From: a virus | Strand: one strand, 5' to 3' | Length of the DNA: 39,073 nucleotides | Virus record (IMG/VR): IMGVR_UViG_3300025274_000022 | Span: 1-39,073 of that record | Part shown: positions 13,712 to 22,756 of the stretch, one piece after another | Numbering within the stretch: the first letter of the stretch is position 1 | How the letters are laid out: every line of letters begins with the position of its first letter | Program-made: the position numbers and the translations under genes | The notes under the pieces: generated by a model | The model's database searches: none | Seen by the model: only the letters and a program-made list of their open reading frames with translations | Told to the model about the DNA's origin: nothing

Positions 13712-16700
13712 TAAACAATTCCCATAATTCCTTGCTTGTTTTGGTTCTGCCTCTGAGCAATTAACTTTTCGCTCGGAGATAATAAAACTTCCTGGTTCCT
13801 TGTCAATCCCGTCATTTGATTGACTCCTTGACCCATATTAGTGGAAGAAATTAGATTAGCATCGACTGGTGGTACGTTTTGAGTTGTGCTTATATTGGTA
13901 TTTTGTGGGAGTGACGTTATTTTTTTATCAGGTACCACAAGACGTGTTTGATCCTCTATTTCTATTGGAGGTTCTTTAATTTTATCATAGAAAAATTCTT
14001 CGTCTAGTCTTTGATATTTTAAGTCTCTTAGAATATCTTTTAAGTCCCATTTAGGATAAAAAGAATCTCTATTAACTCTTCTGTTTGTGTTATGTTTTTT
14101 ATTGTACTCCCGATTAAGTTCTTCGAGTTCTTTAATCTTATCTTCAAATCTTGGTTTACTAAAAGGGATAGCATCAAATTCGCCATTTAAAATTTTGCGA
14201 ATATCTCCTCGTGATATGTTTCTTTCTTTCATTTCTTTTTGAATATCATAGTAACTTACATCAAATTTTTTAGCTGTTTGAATAGCGTTATAAATTCTTC
14301 TTTGTTCTCTCCAAATATTTCTTTGTATGTTAATAAAGTCTTGTTTAACTTCATCTCCGTAAGCATCCAAATCATACATGTCACTTGCGTCATAAGCTTT
14401 AGATCTAATTTTAGTATAATCATTAATTAAAAAGTCTATGGTTTTATTTACATCTACATCATAAGGCTTCACTCCAGTCGCTAAACCCGTTAATACATCG
14501 TGCTCGTCGTACACTCTTCCTTTATATGGAACCCCTGTGTATGCAGAATATAATTGTCTCAAAGTTGTAATGGCTCCGGGCTCTAATTGTTTATAAAAAT
14601 ACGACCAAGATTTATCCCATTTCTCTTCATCTGAATCCAACTCGCTCCAGATTTTTTTACCCGTTTTAGTATACCCTCTTTTTATATCAAGAAACGCTTC
14701 TAAACCAATAGGTGTAGAAATATATGGATCAAAGAATTCTCTCACGGGTCCATTTTCATCAAAGGCTAATCCGAGAACAAAATTGGTTGCATTCTGACTA
14801 GTCAGTCTTTTTTTAATAATCGCATTGTTCAACGCTTCCCACGGTCTTCTTACCTGATCATAGGGAAGGACGGTCGATAGATCGACCATTTTAAATTTAC
14901 CTTTTATCGCTTTAGTAATAGCCAATAGCTGAGAGTTTCTTTGATAGCCTGGAGCTAGATTGGCTTGGTACTCTTTCATAATATCTTGAGTTAAACCTGT
15001 TAAAGCCCCATACGTTTTCATGATGGCTATACCCTTAGCTCCTTGGGTAGTAAACAATCCAATCAAGCCTCTGTAACCCATCTCTCTTAAGATGGGATCC
15101 CCAGATAGAATTTCTTTGGTAGATATATTCATTACATTAAATGTACCTCTTAAAGTTTCTGCTGGAAAAGCTACGAAGTTTCCAAGTGGAAGGTTTCTTA
15201 CACCTTTAATAGCCATGGGTACTTTACTATAAGTAGGCATCGTGTTTCTTACATAATAAGCAGACGCTTCTTTGATCGCTTGGGCTAAAGTTTTTTTAGT
15301 ACCATCGATATTTAACCTATCCAATTCTTTGCCAGCTACATTTCTAAACCACTTAACCATTTTGTCCATGCCGACTTTACCTTTACCAGCATAGTCCGTT
15401 AAGAAAGATTTATACCAATTATAACCATACCATTTCCAGACATGGTCTCCCCCTGCATAAAGTTTACCCATCAATTCTATGATCCGTGCATTACCAGCCG
15501 CTTTGATCAAACTATCAAACGAGTTAATTGTTTTTCCTTTTTGGGTAGCAGCGAGTAATTCTCTTAATTCAGTTACCACTATGTTTTCATCGAGTGCCCC
15601 GTATCTAATTCCTTCGTCTATATTATCTAACAGTCTTTTTTCAGCTGAACCTACCAGTTTGCCAGAATGATAGATATCATCTACCTGCATTTTTACTGCA
15701 TTAGTCACTGAAGCCCGACCACCAATTAATCCTCTCAGCAACGCAAAGTCTGATGCCGTTACAAAGTTTCTTGATGCCGTAGCAGGTGAACCTACCGTCT
15801 TGCCCCATTGAACCCCCGCTTTAAATTGAAGGAAAGAAGCATACACGGGTAGTTGTGCCAAGATATCTAAGGGTCCTCTATTAGTTGTAAGTATTCTTGC
15901 TGTTTCAGGATCAGTCCATAAGTTACTTAGTTCAGTTTTTAAACCAGACAATCCATCAATTCTTCCTATTTGAACAACTTCCGCTGTCTGTTTACCTGTT
16001 CGTGCAGCGTTTTGATCCGTGAATACCTGGCCTTGTTTTAACATAACTCTTGCTAGGGAGTCGTACATTTGTTTATTAGCAACAGCAGTCATCATGCTTG
16101 ATGTCGTAAACAAGACATTGTTTCTAAGATTTCTTTCCTGACCTAATAATTCATTAATAACTTTGGGTAGTTGTTCTCCTTCTTTTAAAAAACCTTCCAA
16201 GTTTAATCTCTCTCCAACTTTTCTAAGGACTTCAAAAGGATTTCTATTATCTACTTTTCCTAAAGCTAGGATTTGTTTTATCATTACCTGGGAATAATTT
16301 TTGATAGCTTGTGATCTAGAAATACCTTTTCCTGCAGTGCCTATCGCTTCCGCAATTAAACCTTTATCTTTTCTAATAACTTGTGCAGCGAATTGAGCAG
16401 CCTTAACAAAAATAGGATCTGTAACAGGCATGGCATAATTAGGATTGCTTACGAAAGCAAAGGATTTTTTTACAATTCTTTTTGTTGCACCATTTAAAGC
16501 GTGAGCAAAATTCTTGTCCTCTGGTACGTATTTATTAAAGATTTTGTTTATTTTACGCAGTTCGTCTTTTAAAAGTTTAACCGTCGGTCTTACTAGTTCG
16601 GGTAAATCCGTTAATTTTCTTGTACCTTCCAATACTTCTAAGGCTTCATCCGCATATTTATTCATGATAGCAGGAGAAGTTTTATTAGTATTATACAGTT

Positions 16701-18063
16701 CTTGAAAACCTTTAGCTAACTCATAGTTTTTTAGTTCAATACTTTTTAATAAATCTTGAATTTTTTTTGCTGAAGCTCTGATCTCTCTGCCTGCATAGCC
16801 TTTAATAGATAAAGCTTCCGCAGTATTTTTTCCTGCAGATCGAATCCAAGAAATAGCATTATCTATTTTTTTTAAACCTGATTTTACTTCGTCAAGATTA
16901 TCAGCAGTAAATTTTCTCCACTGTTGATAGTCAGGAAGTTGCTCTTTCCATTGTTTGGTTCTGCCCATTCCAGTTAAAACAACTCGTGTTCCAATTTGAT
17001 TAAACATGAAATCTACATTAGTTCTAAAGCCTTGAGCTAGAGCTGGAAGTACTAAGGGATCCTTGGCTAATGTTTTTGTTATAGCTGAGTAGAAAGGATT
17101 AGCAACCCTACCTAGTACGTCATAAGCTACTCCTACTCCAAAACCTAAAGTTTTAACGAATCCTCCAAATGCGACTCCTACTAATGGAAAGCCCGCTCCG
17201 ATCATGGCCCCTTCTTTTCCATATTTAATTTTGTTGGAGAGTCTCGCTGCCGCTAATTCTTTACCTGTCTTTCCTTCTTCTTTAGTTCTTTTAAAAAAGA
17301 TAGGATCTAATTTTCTTTCGCCACCTGATATTAAAAAATCTGTAGCCCCTAAAGATAAAGCTCCAGTCCCCATTCTTTGAGCAAGACCAGCGGTCGATCG
17401 AATAAATCTATGCTTATCTGCAAGTTTGGCATTTTGCATAAACAAGGTTTTGTTTTTGAGATGTTTTAATTTTCCAACGTTTCCTATTATTTTATCTATG
17501 ATTTTAAAGGGTATTAGGAATTGAGTACCTATTTGCATAATCTCACCAGCTAATGTTTCTGGTTCACCTGTATTTTTTAAAAAATCTCTAGTGATATCAT
17601 CTAATTTTTTGGTAAAATTGGTATCAAATTTATGATCAATACCTATCGTTAAGAACTCTGCTAATGATTTAATAGCTAAGGGAGGGCCTGTAACTGCACC
17701 TTCTATTACGTCTGCTACAATATCAACTTCTTTCTTCGTATCTCTTGGTATTAGTTTGTTTGAAAACCAAGCGTTAGGATTTGTTTTACTTTCAAATAAA
17801 ATTTGTTCTTTCTTAGTTATTTCATCTACTTTCCCTTTAGCTATTTTTTTATTGTATCTAACTTTTTGTGCCCACAGTGATGGACCTATCATTGGATCTA
17901 AAAGCAGTGCAGATAAGGGGTTCCAAACTATTTTCTTTGATTCATGTTTAGGTTCTTTAGTATTATTTCTACTTATGTGAAATTTAATTTGATCTTGGAT
18001 GTCTTTATCATCCAGCTTTGAGGGTAGAGACTCAAGATACGTGAAGGGTTTCTCGTTGGCCAT
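13711..18063 (-). CDS. Giant internal virion / DNA ejection protein
   Basis: A 1450-aa protein, the largest in the window. It is mostly helical and basic, with hydrophobic patches around residues 285-345 (GAMIGAGFPLVGVAFGGFV, GVGVAYDVLGRV) and near 1010-1080. There is no signal peptide. The C-terminal 250 residues are charged, then end in a Gln/Asn-rich tail. Size and position between tail genes and lysis fit the internal core/ejection proteins of podoviruses (T7 gp16-like role), though I see no transglycosylase motif. Such proteins leave the capsid with DNA and help it cross the envelope. It overlaps both neighbours by 1 nt. Confidence 0.75.
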   Translation of the reverse strand: MANEKPFTYLESLPSKLDDKDIQDQIKFHISRNNTKEPKHESKKIVWNPLSALLLDPMIGPSLWAQKVRYNKKIAKGKVDEITKKEQILFESKTNPNAWFSNKLIPRDTKKEVDIVADVIEGAVTGPPLAIKSLAEFLTIGIDHKFDTNFTKKLDDITRDFLKNTGEPETLAGEIMQIGTQFLIPFKIIDKIIGNVGKLKHLKNKTLFMQNAKLADKHRFIRSTAGLAQRMGTGALSLGATDFLISGGERKLDPIFFKRTKEEGKTGKELAAARLSNKIKYGKEGAMIGAGFPLVGVAFGGFVKTLGFGVGVAYDVLGRVANPFYSAITKTLAKDPLVLPALAQGFRTNVDFMFNQIGTRVVLTGMGRTKQWKEQLPDYQQWRKFTADNLDEVKSGLKKIDNAISWIRSAGKNTAEALSIKGYAGREIRASAKKIQDLLKSIELKNYELAKGFQELYNTNKTSPAIMNKYADEALEVLEGTRKLTDLPELVRPTVKLLKDELRKINKIFNKYVPEDKNFAHALNGATKRIVKKSFAFVSNPNYAMPVTDPIFVKAAQFAAQVIRKDKGLIAEAIGTAGKGISRSQAIKNYSQVMIKQILALGKVDNRNPFEVLRKVGERLNLEGFLKEGEQLPKVINELLGQERNLRNNVLFTTSSMMTAVANKQMYDSLARVMLKQGQVFTDQNAARTGKQTAEVVQIGRIDGLSGLKTELSNLWTDPETARILTTNRGPLDILAQLPVYASFLQFKAGVQWGKTVGSPATASRNFVTASDFALLRGLIGGRASVTNAVKMQVDDIYHSGKLVGSAEKRLLDNIDEGIRYGALDENIVVTELRELLAATQKGKTINSFDSLIKAAGNARIIELMGKLYAGGDHVWKWYGYNWYKSFLTDYAGKGKVGMDKMVKWFRNVAGKELDRLNIDGTKKTLAQAIKEASAYYVRNTMPTYSKVPMAIKGVRNLPLGNFVAFPAETLRGTFNVMNISTKEILSGDPILREMGYRGLIGLFTTQGAKGIAIMKTYGALTGLTQDIMKEYQANLAPGYQRNSQLLAITKAIKGKFKMVDLSTVLPYDQVRRPWEALNNAIIKKRLTSQNATNFVLGLAFDENGPVREFFDPYISTPIGLEAFLDIKRGYTKTGKKIWSELDSDEEKWDKSWSYFYKQLEPGAITTLRQLYSAYTGVPYKGRVYDEHDVLTGLATGVKPYDVDVNKTIDFLINDYTKIRSKAYDASDMYDLDAYGDEVKQDFINIQRNIWREQRRIYNAIQTAKKFDVSYYDIQKEMKERNISRGDIRKILNGEFDAIPFSKPRFEDKIKELEELNREYNKKHNTNRRVNRDSFYPKWDLKDILRDLKYQRLDEEFFYDKIKEPPIEIEDQTRLVVPDKKITSLPQNTNISTTQNVPPVDANLISSTNMGQGVNQMTGLTRNQEVLLSPSEKLIAQRQNQNKQGIMGIV

Positions 18064-19175
18064 TATACCCCCGTTTGTTGCGGAAGGAATAGTTGAACGT
18101 TATATTTTATATTGAATTCATTAACATCCGCTTGGGTTTGAATTTCTGCAAAGTCAGCGAACGCTTCGTAACTTTGAGAAAGCAATAAAACTATTTCATC
18201 CTTAATTTCCGGAGGTAGTCTATTTCTTAATTGTTCGTAAGAAATATTAATTTCTTTTGTTTCTGGTGTGGCTTCTTCCACAGAGACTCCAAAAGCATCT
18301 TCAACTTCGGTGTCTGTAGCAGCTTTAGCCATAAGAGAAGGAGAACCTTGATTAGGGAGAGCTGTAACGGGACCTGCGTTTTGGTAACCAGCACGTCCCC
18401 CTGTTGCTTTTTTGTCCTTCTCAAGAAATTTAGTAGCGAATCTTAGATATTTATTAATTAATGCCTGAAGTTTCTCAGCATAACCTTTATCTTTTCTATC
18501 CCAAAAAATGCTTGTTGTAGGATTTGTTGTAGATTCAAGTTCCAGCCTAGCATTATCTTGAGCTATTTCAAGTGCTTGAGTATTACCTAAAATTTTGTAT
18601 TTATCAGAAATGTCTTCGCCTAATACGATGATATTATAGGTGTCACTTTTTTTCTGCTCTTCTAAATTTTTTCTTTCCGCAGGAGGAGCTTCTGCAATTT
18701 TTGGATCCCAGTATTTATTAATTTGTTCTACAATAAATTCTTTTTCACCCTTAGCCTCTAGCTCTGCTATCTTCCATTGAGTTTCACGATCCGCGACGTC
18801 TCTTTCTTTTTCATACTCCATTTTGCCTAAAGCTAAGTTCTCTGCTCTTGCTGTATCTGCTGCTTTGGCTCTCATAGCGTAAGCTAATGTTTCAGCCTCA
18901 CCCTTACCTTTGGTAAATTGAGCATAAGGCTCTCTCGCTTCCTTCGCTGCGGTTTGTATAACATTTCCACTCGGCGTTGCCGAAGCCATTCTTAAACCCC
19001 AGTCAGTTAAAAAATCATATACATTCGTTCTTCGTGGAGCAGGGCCATAACTTTTTAAAATATCTTCTGTTGTGACTCTTTCCCCGAACTGGTATCCCTG
19101 TCTTCGTAAACCTGAAGTTATACCTTGGCCCGTGGAGCCTCCTCGTTTGAACATGGGTCTGTTAAGTATTCTCAT
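18063..19175 (-). CDS. Virion protein with RPMFKRGG and GGRxGY motifs
   Basis: A 370-aa protein. It opens RILNRPMFKRGGSTGQGITS, followed by GLRRQGYQFGERV, a motif set that recurs in marine phage structural proteins. A long helical middle (about 95-215) is Ala/Glu/Lys-rich. GGRAGYQNAG occurs near residue 259. The last 65 residues form a compact domain (YEQLRNRLPPEI, SYEAFADFAEIQTQADVNEF) that I recall in the same setting. It probably belongs to the ejection or tail-core complex with its two large neighbours. No enzyme motif. Confidence 0.7.
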   Translation of the reverse strand: MRILNRPMFKRGGSTGQGITSGLRRQGYQFGERVTTEDILKSYGPAPRRTNVYDFLTDWGLRMASATPSGNVIQTAAKEAREPYAQFTKGKGEAETLAYAMRAKAADTARAENLALGKMEYEKERDVADRETQWKIAELEAKGEKEFIVEQINKYWDPKIAEAPPAERKNLEEQKKSDTYNIIVLGEDISDKYKILGNTQALEIAQDNARLELESTTNPTTSIFWDRKDKGYAEKLQALINKYLRFATKFLEKDKKATGGRAGYQNAGPVTALPNQGSPSLMAKAATDTEVEDAFGVSVEEATPETKEINISYEQLRNRLPPEIKDEIVLLLSQSYEAFADFAEIQTQADVNEFNIKYNVQLFLPQQTGV

Positions 19176-20002
19176 TATGCTGGTCTATCGTAAACCATTC
19201 CTCTCATTGGACCCATAACATTACCGTAGATACCACCTGCTGTTGCTCCGATACCTAATGCTGTTTGTAATGGTGTTGGATTAGGAACGTTGGACCATTG
19301 ATACTGTCCTGGCATTCCGCCCATGATACCCGTGATTCCTGTTCCGTAAGCTTGAAGTCTTTCCCATGGCTCGTAAGCTGCCATTCGATTCGCTTCTCGT
19401 TGTTGATCAAGTTGCGCCTGTGCCTGAGCCTGTTGAAGTGCACCGACCTGTCCCATTGCTCCGATTTGTTGTCCAACCAATCCTGGTTGAGTAGTTGCCA
19501 GATTCATTTGCTGACCGAAAGCGGTCTGAGCTCCTTGTTGAGCCTGACCGTATCCTTGTTGCAACAGTTGAGCATTGATTAATGCCCTGTTCCTGTCGGA
19601 TCCTGCTTGGTATTCTGAAAGCTGTACTCCTGTTCTGCCTGCGCCCAACGCATTCATTCGGGTTGCGGCATCCATAATACCTTGTTGTTGAATCTGTGCC
19701 TGTCGATCGTATTCTTCTAAAGTTTTATCAATAACTTGTTGCTGGTAAGGTGATTGAAAAGCTTGATAAGCATCTGGTCCCGAATAGGCTCCTGCCTGTG
19801 TGATATAAGGTTCATAGCCTCCTAGACCTGTTCCTGCCAGTGATGCTGCCTGAGTCTGTAAAACATCTTGGGGTGCCACACCAGGTTGAAACATCTTGGT
19901 GTCGATGGGTTGCTGATATCGTGCCTTTAATTCTGTTGCATAGTCCTTGCCTAGACCTTCTATAAAAGGTGCCGGTAAAGTTCTTGTTTCTTGTATTGCC
20001 AT
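19175..20002 (-). CDS. Gln/Ala/Gly-rich virion protein
   Basis: A 275-aa low-complexity protein rich in Gln, Ala, Gly and Tyr (QQQGIMDAATRMNALGAGRT, GALQQAQAQAQLDQQREANR). The N-terminal part has short Pro/Gly turns, the middle is a Gln-rich helix, and the C-terminus is Gly/Pro/Met-rich. It lies between two large virion proteins with 1-nt overlaps. The composition resembles small internal virion proteins that co-eject with DNA; this is inference. Confidence 0.7.
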   Translation of the reverse strand: MAIQETRTLPAPFIEGLGKDYATELKARYQQPIDTKMFQPGVAPQDVLQTQAASLAGTGLGGYEPYITQAGAYSGPDAYQAFQSPYQQQVIDKTLEEYDRQAQIQQQGIMDAATRMNALGAGRTGVQLSEYQAGSDRNRALINAQLLQQGYGQAQQGAQTAFGQQMNLATTQPGLVGQQIGAMGQVGALQQAQAQAQLDQQREANRMAAYEPWERLQAYGTGITGIMGGMPGQYQWSNVPNPTPLQTALGIGATAGGIYGNVMGPMRGMVYDRPA

Positions 20003-22038
20003 TAGACTACCTCGCTTAATCGTTCGGAGACTTCAAACATTTCCTGTGCTCCTTCGAGCCCTTGGGATTCTTCCGAAATCTTTCCGCCTGCTTCCAGGTT
20101 TTTCATTACATTCTGCATTCGTTCGGCACCCACATCAGGATCACCGTCGCCTGCACTCTTGACGGCATCCGCCGTAAAGACAAATTCATTTTTACTGAGT
20201 AAAGCTGGAACGTCGTCCGCTTTTTCTTTTTTACCTAAAGGCATAAAGCCTCCGTTGTCTCTTAAATCTATTTCCTCTATATCCAAAATGCCTCCGTTGG
20301 CATAGCCTACGCGTCCGCCTTTAGCTCCAGTATAAGATGGATAAGGCCAATCAATAGCGGCTGCGGGCTTAATCGCTGCCAACCATTCAGTTATATCATC
20401 AACTTCTTCATCTCGTTTTCCCATATCGAATTGCGTTTCGCCTGGGTTCTTAGCTGTGTATGCTCCTCCTGCTAAGGAAGCACCAGCAATCCAAGGCAAT
20501 GCACCTTTGTACCATGGTGTTGGAGCTTTAGCTAAAGCTGTTCCTAGTGTTGATCCTGTTGTAGCTCCACCTAAACTTAAATCACCCAAAGCGGCTACTT
20601 GAGCTTTATTAGCAGCGTCCATAGCTGCCCAATCTATTGTACCACTCTCAGTTAATGCGAGTGCGTCTTTTGCTTTTGCTACATTTTTCCAGCTCGCAGG
20701 TATAACTCGTGAAACAGCATCCTTAATATTAATCCCTACATTTTGAGGTTGTAACCATTTCCATCCACCTTTACCAAACCATTTTTGTGCTCCTCCTAAA
20801 CCTTGTTGAGCTGCTAGATTTGAAAATCCAGCCGTCGCCACATAGAGCATCGCCATTTTGCCTAAGTCACTTTTTAATATCTTCTTTGCTGATTTTAAAA
20901 TTTTCTTGGGAGCACTCGTAATAGCTTTAACAATATTTCCTATAAAATATCCTTGTCTTGGAACCACATCTATGATTCCACCTTCGGCTTTGGGTAATGG
21001 TTCGTACGGTTCAGGTTTAAAATTGTTAAGTTCATATTGTTGAGAAGATGTTAATTGACTATATGGTTTTTGAAAAATTGCAAATGCCAATTCATCTAAA
21101 GAGTGTACTCCACCTCCTTCTTGAAGACTAATCGTTTCTGTTTCTTCAACTTCTTCCGGTGCACCAAGACTTCTTAGTCCTTCTAAACCTAATCCTCCTG
21201 CTGCTTCTGCTGCTCCTCCTGGACCAAATTTCACTGCCGCTAGTAAAGCTTCCCAGACTTTTTTAAAATTTTCTTTGGTAAAAGGCATTCCCATTTTCCT
21301 TAAAAAATCCATAACCATTTCCTTAGTTATCTCAGGTGTTTGAGGAAGCGCTGCATCATAAGTTCCTGTTTGCAGTCGATCAACCCACGATGGTGGTTGT
21401 TCCGCGCCTTCGTGTTCATAAGGAACCAAAGGTTGTCCTCCCATACCGATATCGCCTTCTTGTCCTCCCAAAAGACCGCCGTAAGGATCCGGTGCTTGAC
21501 CCATGATACCTTCTGGAACTTGACCTCTCATAGGTTGAGCTTGTCTTAATAGTGTCTGTTCTGGCATCGCACCCATACGTTTAAAGAATTCTAGTCGTGG
21601 ATCGTGTTCGGGGCGTGGTTGAGGTAGTACGATTTCTCCACCCTGATAGCCGATCCTTCCACCCAGACTTGCTCTTTGTGGAACACCTACGGACTGCATA
21701 ATTTCCAGCATGTCCCCTGATCCAGGTTGAATGGTCATTTCTTCTTCGGTCTGAAGTGCATCTTCAGGACCTTGAGCCACGAGTTGTTCTGTTTTAATTT
21801 TTGTAATAGTTCCTGGTGCAAGTTGATGTATTTCTTCTAGGAACATATCAAACGTTCCATTATTATTTTGTTTCCATTCCCTAAACCTGTCTGTATATTC
21901 CCCGTAGTGTTCTTGAGGAACGCCTACGACTTGAAGCGTCTTAATGATATCCATTGTTTCTTCTGGAGAAAGCTCCATGTCTGGATCTCTAAAGTCTTCT
22001 GTTGTTTCTTGAATGTCTAGTATACCGTTGGTTGCCAT
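20002..22038 (-). CDS. Large virion protein with GGRxGY and LSKNEFVFTADAV motifs
   Basis: A 678-aa protein. It has acidic, Pro/Gly-rich linkers in the first half with GGRIGYQGGE near residue 126, an Ala/Gly-rich hydrophobic middle (about 380-560), GGRVGYANGG near 587-597, and a C-terminal VPALLSKNEFVFTADAVKSA with ERMQNVMKNLE. The last motif (P-A-x-L-[ST]-x-x-E-F-V) is widespread in phage tail and internal virion proteins. It likely acts with the following two genes as an ejection or internal core assembly. No enzymatic residues found. Confidence 0.75.
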   Translation of the reverse strand: MATNGILDIQETTEDFRDPDMELSPEETMDIIKTLQVVGVPQEHYGEYTDRFREWKQNNNGTFDMFLEEIHQLAPGTITKIKTEQLVAQGPEDALQTEEEMTIQPGSGDMLEIMQSVGVPQRASLGGRIGYQGGEIVLPQPRPEHDPRLEFFKRMGAMPEQTLLRQAQPMRGQVPEGIMGQAPDPYGGLLGGQEGDIGMGGQPLVPYEHEGAEQPPSWVDRLQTGTYDAALPQTPEITKEMVMDFLRKMGMPFTKENFKKVWEALLAAVKFGPGGAAEAAGGLGLEGLRSLGAPEEVEETETISLQEGGGVHSLDELAFAIFQKPYSQLTSSQQYELNNFKPEPYEPLPKAEGGIIDVVPRQGYFIGNIVKAITSAPKKILKSAKKILKSDLGKMAMLYVATAGFSNLAAQQGLGGAQKWFGKGGWKWLQPQNVGINIKDAVSRVIPASWKNVAKAKDALALTESGTIDWAAMDAANKAQVAALGDLSLGGATTGSTLGTALAKAPTPWYKGALPWIAGASLAGGAYTAKNPGETQFDMGKRDEEVDDITEWLAAIKPAAAIDWPYPSYTGAKGGRVGYANGGILDIEEIDLRDNGGFMPLGKKEKADDVPALLSKNEFVFTADAVKSAGDGDPDVGAERMQNVMKNLEAGGKISEESQGLEGAQEMFEVSERLSEVV

Positions 22039-22059
22039 AATTATCCTTGAATGTCCAAT

Positions 22060-22254
22060 CTACTTTGTTTTCGCAAATAAATCAAGCGAAGGAACCGTGA
22101 TTTTAATATCTCGGCGAATCTCTTTGGGGTCAATTCCCAAAGCCTTCCACTCCTTTTCAGTCTCATATTTTACCCCTGTTTTCAGGTTTGATAGTGTCAT
22201 AACTGCTGTTGCTTTCACCACAGGGACATCTTTGCCGTTAATCTTAATGCTCAT
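22060..22254 (-). CDS. Small hypothetical protein in virion operon
   Basis: A 64-aa protein, MSIKINGKDVPVVKATAVMT, then a Lys/Glu-rich region and ITVPSLDLFAKTK. Beta-strand then helix pattern. The start overlaps the preceding stop (TAATG). No family recognised; possibly a small virion or assembly factor. Confidence 0.65.
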   Translation of the reverse strand: MSIKINGKDVPVVKATAVMTLSNLKTGVKYETEKEWKALGIDPKEIRRDIKITVPSLDLFAKTK

Positions 22255-22592
22255 TAAGCGGTTACCTCCTTCACAATATTCAAATAACTAATACCTATGA
22301 CTACACCATCTGATACCGTACCGACAGTGGTATAGGTCAGAGTTGTAGATCCTTCTACAATTAAGGGAAGGCTTAAAATTTCCACACTCGTTGCCGTAGC
22401 TAAGGTTTGAGTATTAACGATTTCAAATGCATTATTTTTAATAGTGATAGTAGGGGCATTAGAACCTGATTTATTAGTTACTCTTAATGATTTAATAATT
22501 AAAGTTTCCGTAGCTGAAGGTGAAAGCAGTGTATCCGTTTCAGCCGCAGTGACGGTCGTCCCATAAAATTTATACTGATTGACTACAGCCAT
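22254..22592 (-). CDS. Small beta-rich virion protein
   Basis: A 112-aa Thr/Val/Ser-rich protein (VNQYKFYGTTVTAAETDTLL, TITIKNNAFEIVNTQTL, STTLTYTTVGTVSDG) with the alternating pattern of an immunoglobulin-like or jelly-roll beta sandwich. It has the general look of a decoration or tail accessory protein. Its composition is like the 106-aa protein at 37648. It overlaps neighbours by 1 nt on both sides. Confidence 0.7.
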   Translation of the reverse strand: MAVVNQYKFYGTTVTAAETDTLLSPSATETLIIKSLRVTNKSGSNAPTITIKNNAFEIVNTQTLATATSVEILSLPLIVEGSTTLTYTTVGTVSDGVVIGISYLNIVKEVTA

Positions 22593-22756
22593 TATTCAAC
22601 AAAGAAGCTTTTGGCTTCTATCTCCTGTTTAAGTTCCTCCTGGAACGTCGTGTTTAGTTTTTGCAGCACGGCATCCAGATCCCTGATCAGGGACTGTGCT
22701 ATCTGAGTGTCGTATTCCTTTGATGCTCTTGTTAATACCTGTACTATCTTTGCCAT
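22592..22756 (-). CDS. Small coiled-coil protein
   Basis: A 54-aa protein starting MAKIVQVLTRASKEYDTQIA, helical throughout with heptad-like LIRDLDAVLQKLN and EELKQEIEAK. I chose ATG 22756, inside the last 13 nt of the metallopeptidase-motif gene, with AAGGGAGG 12 nt upstream. A start at 22798 would add 14 out-of-pattern residues. Possibly a chaperone or head-tail accessory; unknown. Confidence 0.6.
   Translation of the reverse strand: MAKIVQVLTRASKEYDTQIAQSLIRDLDAVLQKLNTTFQEELKQEIEAKSFFVE

Noticed and set aside
19255-19582. Overlapping 73- and 94-aa ORFs inside the Gln-rich virion gene
   Set aside because: Low-complexity CAG/CAA-type coding leaves other frames open; no ribosome sites and no protein-like pattern.
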